From IMG/VR virus record IMGVR_UViG_3300034279_001376, positions 1 to 44,775 of that record: a stretch of DNA of 44,775 nt; one strand, 5' to 3'. Position 1 is the first letter of the stretch, and each line of letters opens with the position of its first letter. The DNA is from a virus. Positions 1 through 9,914 of the stretch are shown here, piece after piece. Under the pieces are notes generated by a model that saw only the letters and a program-made list of their open reading frames with translations, did not search any database and was not told the DNA's origin. A program made the translations under genes and the position numbers.

Positions 1-869
1 GAATTAAATCCATTCAAAGAAGCAGCACCACCTCCGCCACCTCCACCTCTAAGAGCATCACCACCTCTGCCAGCAGTTGTGGCAGAAGAACTTCCACCAC
101 CAGCACCAGCACCAGCGTAGTAAGCACCTGTGCTTGGAGAAACTCCACCATCTGCACCTGCTCCTGCTGTTGCACTAGCCCCACCTGCTTGCTGACCTGC
201 ATTAGCAGACCCACCTGCTCCTGATGCACTAAAAGCATTTGTGGATGTGATACCACTCCCTGCACCACCTCCACCGCCAGCACCAGTTCCAGCAGTTGCA
301 CCAGAAGAACCAATTGCACCTGTTGTGCTTGCTGCTCCACCAGCAGACCCTATAAACTGACCCAAAGGACTAGCAGTTCCAGCAGTTCCATTTGTAGCAG
401 TTCCACCATTACCTCCAAACCCACCATTTGCATTTATAAATAAGTTTAAAGAATTTGGTGTTGTTCCAACTGATGAAGCACCACCATTTCCGCCAGCAGT
501 ACCATTTGTAGAAGGTGTTGCTTGCGCTGCTCCACCAGTACCACCTGTTCCAACATTAACGTATAAGAACCCGGGGTTTCCTAAATTAGAAAGGGTGAAT
601 GTTCCAGTAGAAAGGTTTCCACCTGCACCACCTCCACCGCCACAACGAACAGTAGAAGTTAAACCTTGTCTTCCAGAACCTCCACCTCCTCCTGCACCTA
701 CTACATAAATAGTGACTTCTTTTGCCCAAGAAGGGACTGTTACTGAAAAATTAGCAACAGGAGAAGTAAATTGTTGTTCTTCATAAGTTGTCTCAGGTAC
801 TCCCGGAGCAACTGATTGCCCTAATAAATTTGTAGTTATTAAACTAAGTATTAAAATTAAGTATTTCAT
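1..869 (-). CDS. Glycine-rich tail fibre / adhesin, partial at left edge
   Basis: The frame opens with ATG at 869 and stays open to base 1, so the C-terminus lies outside the window. The first 18 residues are a Lys-Tyr pair, a Leu/Ile-rich core and an LLGQ end, which looks like a Bacteroidota Sec signal peptide. Near residues 43-60 comes the segment VTVPSWAKEVTIYVVGAGGG, typical of phage and Bacteroidota glycine-rich domain proteins. The rest is dominated by Gly, Ala, Ser and Thr, with runs such as GGGGG and GGNGG. Polyglycine-rich adhesin tips are known on T-even-like phage fibres, so a receptor-binding role is inferred. It starts 6 bases after the stop of the large fibre gene and belongs to the fibre cassette. 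Long Ala/Leu/Val-rich frames on the same stretch are artefacts of the GGN codon bias. Confidence 0.75.
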   Translation of the reverse strand, partial: MKYLILILSLITTNLLGQSVAPGVPETTYEEQQFTSPVANFSVTVPSWAKEVTIYVVGAGGGGGSGRQGLTSTVRCGGGGGAGGNLSTGTFTLSNLGNPGFLYVNVGTGGTGGAAQATPSTNGTAGGNGGASSVGTTPNSLNLFINANGGFGGNGGTATNGTAGTASPLGQFIGSAGGAASTTGAIGSSGATAGTGAGGGGGAGSGITSTNAFSASGAGGSANAGQQAGGASATAGAGADGGVSPSTGAYYAGAGAGGGSSSATTAGRGGDALRGGGGGGGAASLNGFN

Positions 870-875
870 ATTATG

Positions 876-3800
876 TTATTTTATTGACCAAAGGTTATCT
901 TCTAAAGCAATTAACTCTAAAATTGCAACAGTATTGGCAGAGATTGGAAATGAAGTGTATGATCCAGTAGCAGCATGCTGAATAAAAGTATCGGCACCTG
1001 CTCTGTTAATTATTACAGCATTTGGAGACTTGACTACTAAAGTAAGTATAAAACCCGGTGTAACTTGATTAAAACTCGGCGCACTTGCAACAATCTCTGG
1101 GAGATTTATTGTTGTAAGGTCTATACCTGTTGTAAGTTTAATTAAACTTTCTAATCCAGTAACTTGATATGTTGTAATGCCCGTTACGGTTGTTATGTCT
1201 TTATAGATAGCGTCTTTTACCAAAGTGTTTGTAGTTTCAACTAGATTACCTCTTAAAATCAATGGTACAGTATTCCCCGCTGATTCTTGAAAGTATAAAA
1301 ATCCACTATTATCTTGTAACATATACCAAGTGATTCCCGTGATTGGAGTAGTATTAGTAACCCAAACTCCAGAGTTTAATCCAGTGCCTTCTATTTTGAG
1401 CGATCCTATTGATTTAGTTGTTCCGTAAATCGTAAGTTCATCAGATGCTGCTGCTCCACCTATACCAACAGTAGTATCTGCTTGAATTTGACTTGTAGCA
1501 ACTATGGTATTAGTTGCGTCATATCTTAAAGTCTGAGTGCTTGTACCAGTTGGTAATGAACCGCCACCCCCGCCACCAGAAGGTGTTGCTGGTGTCCAAC
1601 CTATACCTGCTCCTGCATAAGTTAAAACTTGTCCAACTGTTGCAGACTGCGCAGCAAGGTCTAATGCTCCAACACTACCGTTTATAATCTCAGAACTACC
1701 TACTGCTGAGTTAGCAATTTGAGCAGAGCCAACAGCGTCATTTGCTATCTTATCCTGTGTAATAGCATCATCTGCAATATTAATAGTTTCAACAACAGCA
1801 GTATCTAATTGCAAATTATCATAAGTGCCAAACACATCACCTCCGTAAGCAGAGCCAATAACTAATACGTGGGCTGGATCTATTGAGGTTTCGTTTGCAA
1901 CACCCGTTGAGTTTGCGAATAAAAGCCTGTTACCTGCTGATACCCATGAATCAGACTTAACATCACCAATGACATCTAATGCTGCCGTAGGGTCAATTAC
2001 TCCAATACCAAACCATCCATTTTGCCCATTCATCGTGAATTTATTTTGTAGGGTTCCAGACGAGTTGTTGACCCAAAACCGCAAAGAGGTGTAGTTGACT
2101 CCAGAATTGAATCTAAAGTCTGTCTCAATCCTTGCTCCATCGAATGTACCTGCCTTGAATTTAAGAGCGGGTAATCCCGGAGAGGCAATGGTACCAAAAC
2201 CATCGAACTCTATTATAGCATTTGGGTTGGATGAAGATTTTATATGAATAGGGGCTAAGGGGGCCAATATACCATGACCTACATTCCCTATAAAATTCCA
2301 ACCTGTGGACGTATTTAAAAGCTCTCTCGTTTTGGCCTGATTAGATAAAGAGAAAGCACCGCCAACGGTTCCGTATAAAACACCATTATTCCCAGTGGTT
2401 CCGTCTGAGGTTATAATAATATTTTCACCCATATTATTAGCTGTAATGCCAGATTGCGTGGTCAGGCGCACATTTGTTTTAAGGCTGCCAGAAGTATTTT
2501 CCAATTGATTGTTAGCAATAATTCGATTACTTGCATCATAACTAAGAGTTTGGCCTGAGACCCCAGTTGGTAAAAAGTTCTCGCTTGTCCCAGAGCCTAC
2601 TATTCGCCATAGAGTATTAGAAAACCTTTTTGCCGTAACTGTTGCATTTGAAGGCAAAAAAAAATTATTCGATCCTGACGCGAAGACTTCTGAACCACTC
2701 AGTGCTATTACAATCGGAACAGTGTTGCTATTTGTAATACGATAAGTCGTTCCGATTGGCATTTCAATAGGAATATCGTAAATGCTAATAGATGTTGTAA
2801 CTTCAAATAAATTTTCGTCATTCCCTGTTTGCAATACAGGGAAATTTACACTACCGCGCAAAAAGGTTTTTTTAGGGACATCTGTACTGTTGTGCGAATA
2901 AGTACTTGCTTTTATTATTGTAGAAGAACTGGCACTACCAGAATAGATGCCAATGGGCGTGTTAAATACTACATTTGATACTAAAAAAGTGTCTCTTGCA
3001 CCAAAGTCATTTATTGCCTGATTAGCGTTGAAAAATCTTGTATTTGAAATCCCGTAACGATTATCTTTTCCCTTTAGTAACAACGCCGCATTGTCGGAAG
3101 TACCATTAGTCCTAAAAACGCAATTGTCAATAAGGAAAGAACAGGTGTCATTCTCTATTGTAAATGCTGATTTATTTGTAGCATTAACTGTTATGTTACA
3201 ATCAGAAAATGAGATGTTCTTTATATTTACGGAATCGGCAATATACAAACCGTTTGTTGTTGTCTCTGCTACGTAATTAGATATGTTTATATTATCCAGA
3301 TACCCGTCATTTATGATTATACCTGCGGAAGGACGGCTATTTTTAAACAAAACATTAGAAATGTTTACATTCTTTATCGTGTCTATACCCATTTCGATTA
3401 TAGCCGCTGCGCCGACACCAGCAGTAATATTAGATATATTCATCCCATTTACTACGCCTCCTGTTAATGTTTCAGTAAGAGGGTCACCAACTACCCCATA
3501 CTGAGCAACTTTTATTGTAGGGTTATTAGTTCTGCTACTAGATACATTCGTTATATTGACATTGCTAATGGTATAAGGCACTCCCCCGTTGTTACCAGCA
3601 CCTATTACAATTGTATTTGAAGTAGTGTTATCGTCTGGATAAATATTGCTTATGGAAACATTATTAATATTCCCCATCGTACCAATAATATTTGTTGTCC
3701 ATGCCGTAGCGAAAATCCCAACAAAATCGTCGTGTGTTCTCCCTGTAACTCCATCAATTACAATGTCTTCGCTTTTGCCGATAAAATCAATACCGTCAGA

Positions 3801-6800
3801 GTAACTATCCAAGTAAATGTTATGAATATACGGTTTTACTTGTTCATTGAGACTCATAGCGTATTTTGAACAATTTAAAACAGACAAGTTCTCTACCCGC
3901 AAGTTCTTGCAGTTTGTAAAACAAAAGCCATAATCGACAAGTGCTCCACTATAAGAAGATGGATTAAATGTACCAAAAGTGTAAGTTTCTCCCGGAGGTG
4001 ATTGTTTATCCCATATTCCACCCAATATTACAATATTTGAGTCTGGGGCTCGACTGTTATTCTCTCCGTCATTCCACAACATCAAGGCAGCCCAATCGTT
4101 ATTCTTTTCAATTGTTGTGGATCTACCTAGTTGTATTTTTGTATTACTTTTTAATTCAAGCGGTTTAGAAAAGATAAACTTTGCAGTGTTGTCAAAGCAA
4201 TATATATTGTTAAACACATCTATCCCTTTTTGCAATCTTTCGTCGTCTGCAATTGCGTCGTTTTTGATGCAACCCAATTGGAAGAAATTAACGCCCCCAT
4301 CGGTATTTGGTAGCAACCTTGCCCTCCGTGAGCCAACAGCAAATATAACGATATTATCAACTGTTCCACTTGCTTCTATAATGTAATTTGCTCCGCCATT
4401 ATCTCCAGAAGTATAGAATCCGTCTGTTGAAACGACTCGACCTGTTTCCCATTTACTGTAAATTGCTGAATTAGAAAAACTTGAAACAGTGCTAACTTTA
4501 TATAAAGAATCTGTTGGCAAGGAAGTTGGAATCCAAGTGGCACCATTCCATTTCATAACCTGATCTGATGCTGCTCCCATACTAGATAGATCACCAGCAC
4601 CAATAAGATTAGCAGTAAGTGCTTGACCAGAAAGACTAAGATAACTTGCTCCTGTTTTTGTTACTGGTGAGTGACTACTTAATTCAATAGCATCTAAATC
4701 TACTGCTTGTGTAACAGTAATAAAATCTGATTTTGCTTTATCTGCACTTATCATCAAACCTGCTAAGAGATTAGTAGCGGCAGGAATTGTAGCGTCTGTG
4801 CCTGTGTTGGATAAAACATCTAAAGTGGTTGTAGTTCTATTGGCAACTGAAAGGTCAGTAATACCAGAACTAGGTGTTGTTGGAACCCAGTTAGTTCCGT
4901 TAAAAGCCAGAACCTGATTAGTAGTGGCTCCTGATGCTGCTAAATCTGTGTTAGTTATAGAACCTGATAAAATCGTGGCGGTTAAGTTTTGTCCCGTGAG
5001 AGTAAAATCAATTATAGTTCCGTCTGTGACAGTCAAAGGTGCATGGTTGTTAGCACCTAACTGCTGGAGAGCAGCATTGATATTATCTATGGTAAAATAA
5101 CCTCCTGTATCTGTAATGAGAATACTTGAAGAATTTAATCCTGATTCTATAACATCAATAGTAACAGGGGAAGCACCTAGAATTGCTCCTGTACCATTTA
5201 CTACATCTATTCGATCTGTCCCTAATAAATTATTAGTAGTAACAGAACCTACATTATCGTTTTGAGGAATCCATGCAGTTCCATTCCATTTAAGAACTTG
5301 ACCAGTAGTTGCTGATTGTTGTTGTAACTCAGCCGTAATATCATTACCAGTCTTCGTTAGATTAATGGTGGTTCCATCTGTTACAGTAGTAGATTCTGGT
5401 GCAGAGTTATTTACCACGTAAGGACTTGCTATTGTACCAGCACCTGTTACTGAGATATTGGTTCCAGAATTTACTTTCGTTTCAGAGCCGTCAACAGTTG
5501 GTAAAGTAAAGTTAGGATAAGTACCTGTTGCACCTGTAATAGTCACAGTTTGGTCAGGGGCATTATTAGTTACTGTGTAGTCTTGTCCTACTTTAACCAC
5601 TCCAATTCCTGTTCCTGCTAGTACTCTTTGATTATTAAGGGTGTCAAGTTTACTCCACAAAGCAGCAGTTAATACACCTGCTCTGCTTGCATTTGCTGCT
5701 AGAATTACAGGGCCACTTGCTGCACCAGCATTAAAATCTAAACCAACATTTACTGTACTTGGGGTTGCAGTTAAACTTGTTACAGTGGTGTAATTAACCC
5801 ATGCAGATCCATTCCATCTAAATGATTGATTATTTGTTGCTCCGTTCTGGTTTATATCAGCATAAAGAATAGTTCCGTTTGCTATATTAGTTGAGTTGAT
5901 CTGGTTAGCAGTTAGAACTTGACCTGCTAGAGTTATGTAAGTTTCCCCTGTGATTGTGACTGGAACGTGACTATTTGTAGCCAGCGTGTTTAAGTTAACT
6001 GGGCTTGTTACTGTGATATTGTCTAGTTTAGTTTTATCATCTGCTACCAACAATCCCGCTAGTAAATTAGTGGCAAAAGGAAGTGTAGCATCAGCACCAG
6101 TGTTTGAAAGTACATCAAGTGTAGTGGTAGTCCTGTTACTTACAGATAAATCAGTCACTCCAGAACTGGGAGTACTGGGAGACCAATTTGAACCATCCCA
6201 ACTTAATACTTGTCCACTTGTGGCTCCCTGTTGTTTAATCTCGGCTGTTATTTGTCCTCCTGTCTGGGTAAGATCAATAGTAGTTCCGTCTAAAATAGTG
6301 GTATTTTCTGGAAGAGTATTTACTATTTGAATGGATGAACTAGTCCCAACCAATCCTACACCTGCTCCTCCTGATATAGTCACATCTGTGCCATCACTAC
6401 TATTTAGAGTGAGTGGAGAAGCAGTGCCTGTTACACTAAGATTGGCAGGTTGATTAGTCACTAAACCACTGTATAAAGAGTTGGGAGAATTATCTCCTGT
6501 GTTAGTTCCGCTTAAATTAGAACCTGCTATTGTCCCAGAAGCATTTACAGAAGTAGGAGTAATAGCCCCTAAGCCTATGACTAATTCAGGAGTAGTCCCC
6601 GGATTGTTAATTGTTGTAGTTATCCCATTGGAAGGAGTTGCAGAAACATTTGTAACTGTGCCTTGAGGAATATTAAAAGACCCACCACCATTACTTAAAG
6701 TAATAGTAGGTGCACTGTAAGAAATTGTTTGCAATTCATTAGTATTGGAAAGATCTCCTGTGTTTGTTACTTGGTAATTTTGTCCAGTCCTTAACACACT

Positions 6801-8219
6801 AATTCCTGTTCCAGCACTTATTGACTGATTATTAAGAGTATCAAGTTTTGCCTTATCTCCTCCAGTGAGTAAACCTGCAAGTAAATTGGTAGCAAATGGC
6901 AAAGTAGCATCTGTTCCCGTAGAAGATACTACATCTAAGTTATTTGCTGTTCTGTTTGCTATTGAAAGGTCAGTAAGTCCTCCTGCACTTGGAGTAGTTG
7001 GAACCCATCTACTTAGAGTACTGTTCCAAGCGTAAACTTGTCCATCAGTAGGTGCTGTACTTACTAAATCTCTTCCGTAAAAACCTGTGACAACAGGAGC
7101 ATTTGCTGGTAAATCTAAGTCACCAGCAAGTCTAATAACCCCTTTGTATATGTCATCAGCAGGTGCTAAGTATAAAGTATCGTTACTAATCAATCCACCA
7201 TTAGGACCAGAAGGGGCAATTGTAGGGCCTAATTTAGTCACACCCGGTTGAGAAGCAGCACCTAAAACTTGTAAAGCAGCGTTCACATTGTCATTGGGAA
7301 AATAATTACCTATGTCTATAATAGGAATCAATCCAGAGTTAAGGTTGGCTTCGTTTACATCTAATACTACATTAGACGCACCCAAAACTGCACCTACTCC
7401 ATTAGTTACAGTAACTTTGGAAGTTCCTGTTAAATTAGCAGTCACTACTGAGCCTACATTGTCATTGGCTGGGGTCCACTTAGTACCATCCCATTTAAGG
7501 GTTTGTCCAGTAGTAGCGGATTGTTGAGCCAATTTTAAAGGGGTTGCTAATGTTCCGTTTCCTGCAAATTCCGTGCTTGTGTTGAGTGTGTAACCATCAT
7601 TGATCCAAGATACCCCATTAGACCTATATAACTGTCCTACTGAGTTTTTCCACAATTGGCCTGTGTATAAAGTAGGATCAGTTGCAGGAGCCACATTAGT
7701 AATACCTACGTAATCTACAATTTCATTTACAGGGTTATAAGTAGTAAGTAACGCTTTTTGGTAGTGGTTAAGCATACAAGTGTACAAATCAGAAGAAATC
7801 CCTGATATAGTACCACTGTTACCATCACCAGTTTGAGGAAGAAAAGGTAAACCGGATTCCTCGGATACTATTGCTACTCTTTGATTTATAGATGGTCCAG
7901 AAATTCCTAATGCCCAATCTACTCCGGGTGCATTTACAGTAATAACCATGCTGGAAGCGGAAGTTACTCCTACAAAAGTAATAGGTAGTCTTGTGCAGTT
8001 AACCCACAAAACATCACCAGTAGTTACATCTGATGCAAAATATTGTCCATTAGGCTCAAACCTAGGATTGCCTACAAATGAACTTATAGTCAAATCAAAA
8101 CTAGGCCCAGTCCCTGTTATGTTAGTTACTGTGCCATACCCTGCAAAACTTGAATAAACTGTTTGTGCTTTTAAAGAAAGTCCCAAAAACACAAACAAGA
8201 CTATAATTAAATTTTTCAT
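876..8219 (-). CDS. Giant tail fibre / tailspike with beta-helix domain (2447 aa)
   Basis: The N-terminus (residues 1-18, ending LSLKAQ) is a textbook Bacteroidota signal peptide, unexpected for a fibre assembled in the cytoplasm. Residues about 190-1230 are repeated phage-fibre modules with motifs such as GQVLKWNGTAW, LLAGL and ADKTKLD. Residues about 1240-1800 look like a right-handed beta-helix: a GCIKNDAIADDERLQKGID segment resembles the GDGxxDDTxAIQ entry of pectate-lyase-like spikes, followed by Asn/Ile-rich ladders such as INNVSISNIY. This domain could bind or cleave a host glycan; no catalytic residues can be assigned. Residues about 1900-2230 resemble fibre shafts (GIGVIDPTAALDVIGD), but no terminal S74-type chaperone is visible. 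The start ATG at 8219 directly abuts the preceding stop. The fibre role is well supported; enzymatic activity is inference. Confidence 0.82.
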   Translation of the reverse strand: MKNLIIVLFVFLGLSLKAQTVYSSFAGYGTVTNITGTGPSFDLTISSFVGNPRFEPNGQYFASDVTTGDVLWVNCTRLPITFVGVTSASSMVITVNAPGVDWALGISGPSINQRVAIVSEESGLPFLPQTGDGNSGTISGISSDLYTCMLNHYQKALLTTYNPVNEIVDYVGITNVAPATDPTLYTGQLWKNSVGQLYRSNGVSWINDGYTLNTSTEFAGNGTLATPLKLAQQSATTGQTLKWDGTKWTPANDNVGSVVTANLTGTSKVTVTNGVGAVLGASNVVLDVNEANLNSGLIPIIDIGNYFPNDNVNAALQVLGAASQPGVTKLGPTIAPSGPNGGLISNDTLYLAPADDIYKGVIRLAGDLDLPANAPVVTGFYGRDLVSTAPTDGQVYAWNSTLSRWVPTTPSAGGLTDLSIANRTANNLDVVSSTGTDATLPFATNLLAGLLTGGDKAKLDTLNNQSISAGTGISVLRTGQNYQVTNTGDLSNTNELQTISYSAPTITLSNGGGSFNIPQGTVTNVSATPSNGITTTINNPGTTPELVIGLGAITPTSVNASGTIAGSNLSGTNTGDNSPNSLYSGLVTNQPANLSVTGTASPLTLNSSDGTDVTISGGAGVGLVGTSSSIQIVNTLPENTTILDGTTIDLTQTGGQITAEIKQQGATSGQVLSWDGSNWSPSTPSSGVTDLSVSNRTTTTLDVLSNTGADATLPFATNLLAGLLVADDKTKLDNITVTSPVNLNTLATNSHVPVTITGETYITLAGQVLTANQINSTNIANGTILYADINQNGATNNQSFRWNGSAWVNYTTVTSLTATPSTVNVGLDFNAGAASGPVILAANASRAGVLTAALWSKLDTLNNQRVLAGTGIGVVKVGQDYTVTNNAPDQTVTITGATGTYPNFTLPTVDGSETKVNSGTNISVTGAGTIASPYVVNNSAPESTTVTDGTTINLTKTGNDITAELQQQSATTGQVLKWNGTAWIPQNDNVGSVTTNNLLGTDRIDVVNGTGAILGASPVTIDVIESGLNSSSILITDTGGYFTIDNINAALQQLGANNHAPLTVTDGTIIDFTLTGQNLTATILSGSITNTDLAASGATTNQVLAFNGTNWVPTTPSSGITDLSVANRTTTTLDVLSNTGTDATIPAATNLLAGLMISADKAKSDFITVTQAVDLDAIELSSHSPVTKTGASYLSLSGQALTANLIGAGDLSSMGAASDQVMKWNGATWIPTSLPTDSLYKVSTVSSFSNSAIYSKWETGRVVSTDGFYTSGDNGGANYIIEASGTVDNIVIFAVGSRRARLLPNTDGGVNFFQLGCIKNDAIADDERLQKGIDVFNNIYCFDNTAKFIFSKPLELKSNTKIQLGRSTTIEKNNDWAALMLWNDGENNSRAPDSNIVILGGIWDKQSPPGETYTFGTFNPSSYSGALVDYGFCFTNCKNLRVENLSVLNCSKYAMSLNEQVKPYIHNIYLDSYSDGIDFIGKSEDIVIDGVTGRTHDDFVGIFATAWTTNIIGTMGNINNVSISNIYPDDNTTSNTIVIGAGNNGGVPYTISNVNITNVSSSRTNNPTIKVAQYGVVGDPLTETLTGGVVNGMNISNITAGVGAAAIIEMGIDTIKNVNISNVLFKNSRPSAGIIINDGYLDNINISNYVAETTTNGLYIADSVNIKNISFSDCNITVNATNKSAFTIENDTCSFLIDNCVFRTNGTSDNAALLLKGKDNRYGISNTRFFNANQAINDFGARDTFLVSNVVFNTPIGIYSGSASSSTIIKASTYSHNSTDVPKKTFLRGSVNFPVLQTGNDENLFEVTTSISIYDIPIEMPIGTTYRITNSNTVPIVIALSGSEVFASGSNNFFLPSNATVTAKRFSNTLWRIVGSGTSENFLPTGVSGQTLSYDASNRIIANNQLENTSGSLKTNVRLTTQSGITANNMGENIIITSDGTTGNNGVLYGTVGGAFSLSNQAKTRELLNTSTGWNFIGNVGHGILAPLAPIHIKSSSNPNAIIEFDGFGTIASPGLPALKFKAGTFDGARIETDFRFNSGVNYTSLRFWVNNSSGTLQNKFTMNGQNGWFGIGVIDPTAALDVIGDVKSDSWVSAGNRLLFANSTGVANETSIDPAHVLVIGSAYGGDVFGTYDNLQLDTAVVETINIADDAITQDKIANDAVGSAQIANSAVGSSEIINGSVGALDLAAQSATVGQVLTYAGAGIGWTPATPSGGGGGGSLPTGTSTQTLRYDATNTIVATSQIQADTTVGIGGAAASDELTIYGTTKSIGSLKIEGTGLNSGVWVTNTTPITGITWYMLQDNSGFLYFQESAGNTVPLILRGNLVETTNTLVKDAIYKDITTVTGITTYQVTGLESLIKLTTGIDLTTINLPEIVASAPSFNQVTPGFILTLVVKSPNAVIINRAGADTFIQHAATGSYTSFPISANTVAILELIALEDNLWSIK

Positions 8220-9905
8220 TTAAAAAGTAAGTTTTAAAATGCTGTCACCTGATCCTAAACCAGCAGCCGTATTATAATTGTTGATTAAAAACTGTATGTC
8301 TCCGTTTGCAGGAGGTACAGATATACTAGGTTGAAGATTGGGTGTACCTGTGGTCAAAGCATAAGAACCTGTACCGCCTGATAAAGCCACCCCACTAAAA
8401 ATTGGAATTAAGACTGTTGAAATGTCCTGATTGTATACAGTAGAAGCAGTGTTAATATTTAAAGTCACATTGCTTCCGGGATTAGCCGCAGCAGGTGAGT
8501 ATATATCAGCAGCCAATAATTCAGTACCAGCAGGAACATTAATAGTCCATACTGAGGCTGTGTTTCTAGTAAAAGTGGGTGCTGTGGCTCCTGTGTAAGT
8601 GAAAGTACATTTACCAGTACCAGAAATCGGAATTACTGATACTCTTGTAACACTACCTGCATTGGTTTGATATTCTATTGTACCGTCTGATTGAAGAGTA
8701 GGTACTTGTCCTGTAATTGCTGTACCAAGGGCAACATTTGGTGTTCTTAGCCTTAACTTAGAATTGACAGTAGAAGGATTTGCATCTATTACAAAACCTA
8801 CTTCTTGACCAGTGTTAACTTGATAAGTCAAACCCATAGGTAATGTGTGTGCCAGAGAAAGTTGGGCAAACTTATTTGAGTCTAACTTACTGGTGGATTT
8901 TAAATAAGCACTAGTACCACCATCTGCATTTACTACTATTTCTGATCTTACTGGACTACCAGCAGTGTCACTTTCAAACTGTACTATACCAGCATCAACT
9001 ATTACGAAGTCATTCCCGGAAGCATTAATACCAGTGGGAGCATTTAAAGTTCCTCCCAGTTTAAAAGGAGTCAAAACAGATCCATTCCCACTTATCCCAT
9101 TTTCTGCATTTCCAGCAGCCGCAGGTGTAGCATTTAAAGTGTTTCCTGACATAGAAAGGTTAGTACCCAGATTAATAGGAGTAACATTTCCGCTTGAACC
9201 TCTTCCTAATAATTGGTTCAGATTGAGCACTAAGTCAATAGGCACCCCAGCAGTTGCTAAGTTTCTAACTTTGACTGTGTTTGCTGGCATATTTTCCATC
9301 TTGGCATTACTAATGGAAGCCGTGTCTATGGTCCATGTAGTTCCACTTGCACTCACTACTATGTCTCCTTTATCCCCATCTGTTAAACCTGACCCTCCAG
9401 AAACTCCTGAGATGTTATAAGTGACTACATTTCCTGACCTACTTCCTGTAACACCAGCACCAGTCAGGTTAATAGTTGTTACATCAGTTCCACCTAAGTT
9501 AGCACCTTGGGATTGAAATTGAATCTTGTCTTGTTTGAGGGGAACATTCACCCTTATAAAGTCAAGGTCAGTAGCAGCAGTTACCGTGAGATAACCTGTC
9601 TTGATGAAACTAGCAGGAGATTCTAAACCTGCTTCTGTTCCACTTGCGAGTTGAAGAGTAAACCCAGATCCATTTGAATTACTAATCACATTGGTAGTTC
9701 CAGTTCTGGTTACTCCCAAGTTAGTGAGAACTGCACCACCCCCACCCACGGGTATAAGTGTCATGCAGTCCCCACTAGGATTTGTTGCCAAGTTTTTCTC
9801 TATTACAAAGTCAAAGAGTGCTTCTTCTAAGTAAAGACCGGGTTTTCTTTTTGATGTTGCAACCTGATGTGAACTTGGTGCAAACACTACTTTATACTTG
9901 TTCAT
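8220..9905 (-). CDS. Tail fibre protein with conserved N-terminal anchor (561 aa)
   Basis: Residues about 3-50 (YKVVF...ATNPSGDCMTL) match the N-terminus of the small protein encoded just upstream (YKVVI...ATNPSKDCCTL), marking a shared module that probably docks onto the virion. The rest is Gly/Thr/Ser/Asn-rich and beta-rich, with motifs common in phage fibres such as LTDGDKGDIVVSASGTTWTI and GLTYQVNTGQEVGFVIDANP. The C-terminus ends in a beta-rich segment with no recognisable enzyme motif. The gene follows the small anchor gene by 9 bases and its stop abuts the start of the giant fibre, so the three are probably translated from one message. It has no signal peptide, unlike the two downstream fibres. 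A receptor-binding or connector fibre role is inferred from composition and position. Confidence 0.78.
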   Translation of the reverse strand: MNKYKVVFAPSSHQVATSKRKPGLYLEEALFDFVIEKNLATNPSGDCMTLIPVGGGGAVLTNLGVTRTGTTNVISNSNGSGFTLQLASGTEAGLESPASFIKTGYLTVTAATDLDFIRVNVPLKQDKIQFQSQGANLGGTDVTTINLTGAGVTGSRSGNVVTYNISGVSGGSGLTDGDKGDIVVSASGTTWTIDTASISNAKMENMPANTVKVRNLATAGVPIDLVLNLNQLLGRGSSGNVTPINLGTNLSMSGNTLNATPAAAGNAENGISGNGSVLTPFKLGGTLNAPTGINASGNDFVIVDAGIVQFESDTAGSPVRSEIVVNADGGTSAYLKSTSKLDSNKFAQLSLAHTLPMGLTYQVNTGQEVGFVIDANPSTVNSKLRLRTPNVALGTAITGQVPTLQSDGTIEYQTNAGSVTRVSVIPISGTGKCTFTYTGATAPTFTRNTASVWTINVPAGTELLAADIYSPAAANPGSNVTLNINTASTVYNQDISTVLIPIFSGVALSGGTGSYALTTGTPNLQPSISVPPANGDIQFLINNYNTAAGLGSGDSILKLTF

Positions 9906-9914
9906 AGTTTATTC

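Noticed and set aside
14-340. Minus-strand 108-aa open frame rich in Val, Leu and Gln
   Set aside because: It is an alternate frame of the glycine-rich fibre gene; the GGN-rich codons create a long frame with meaningless Val/Leu/Gln composition.
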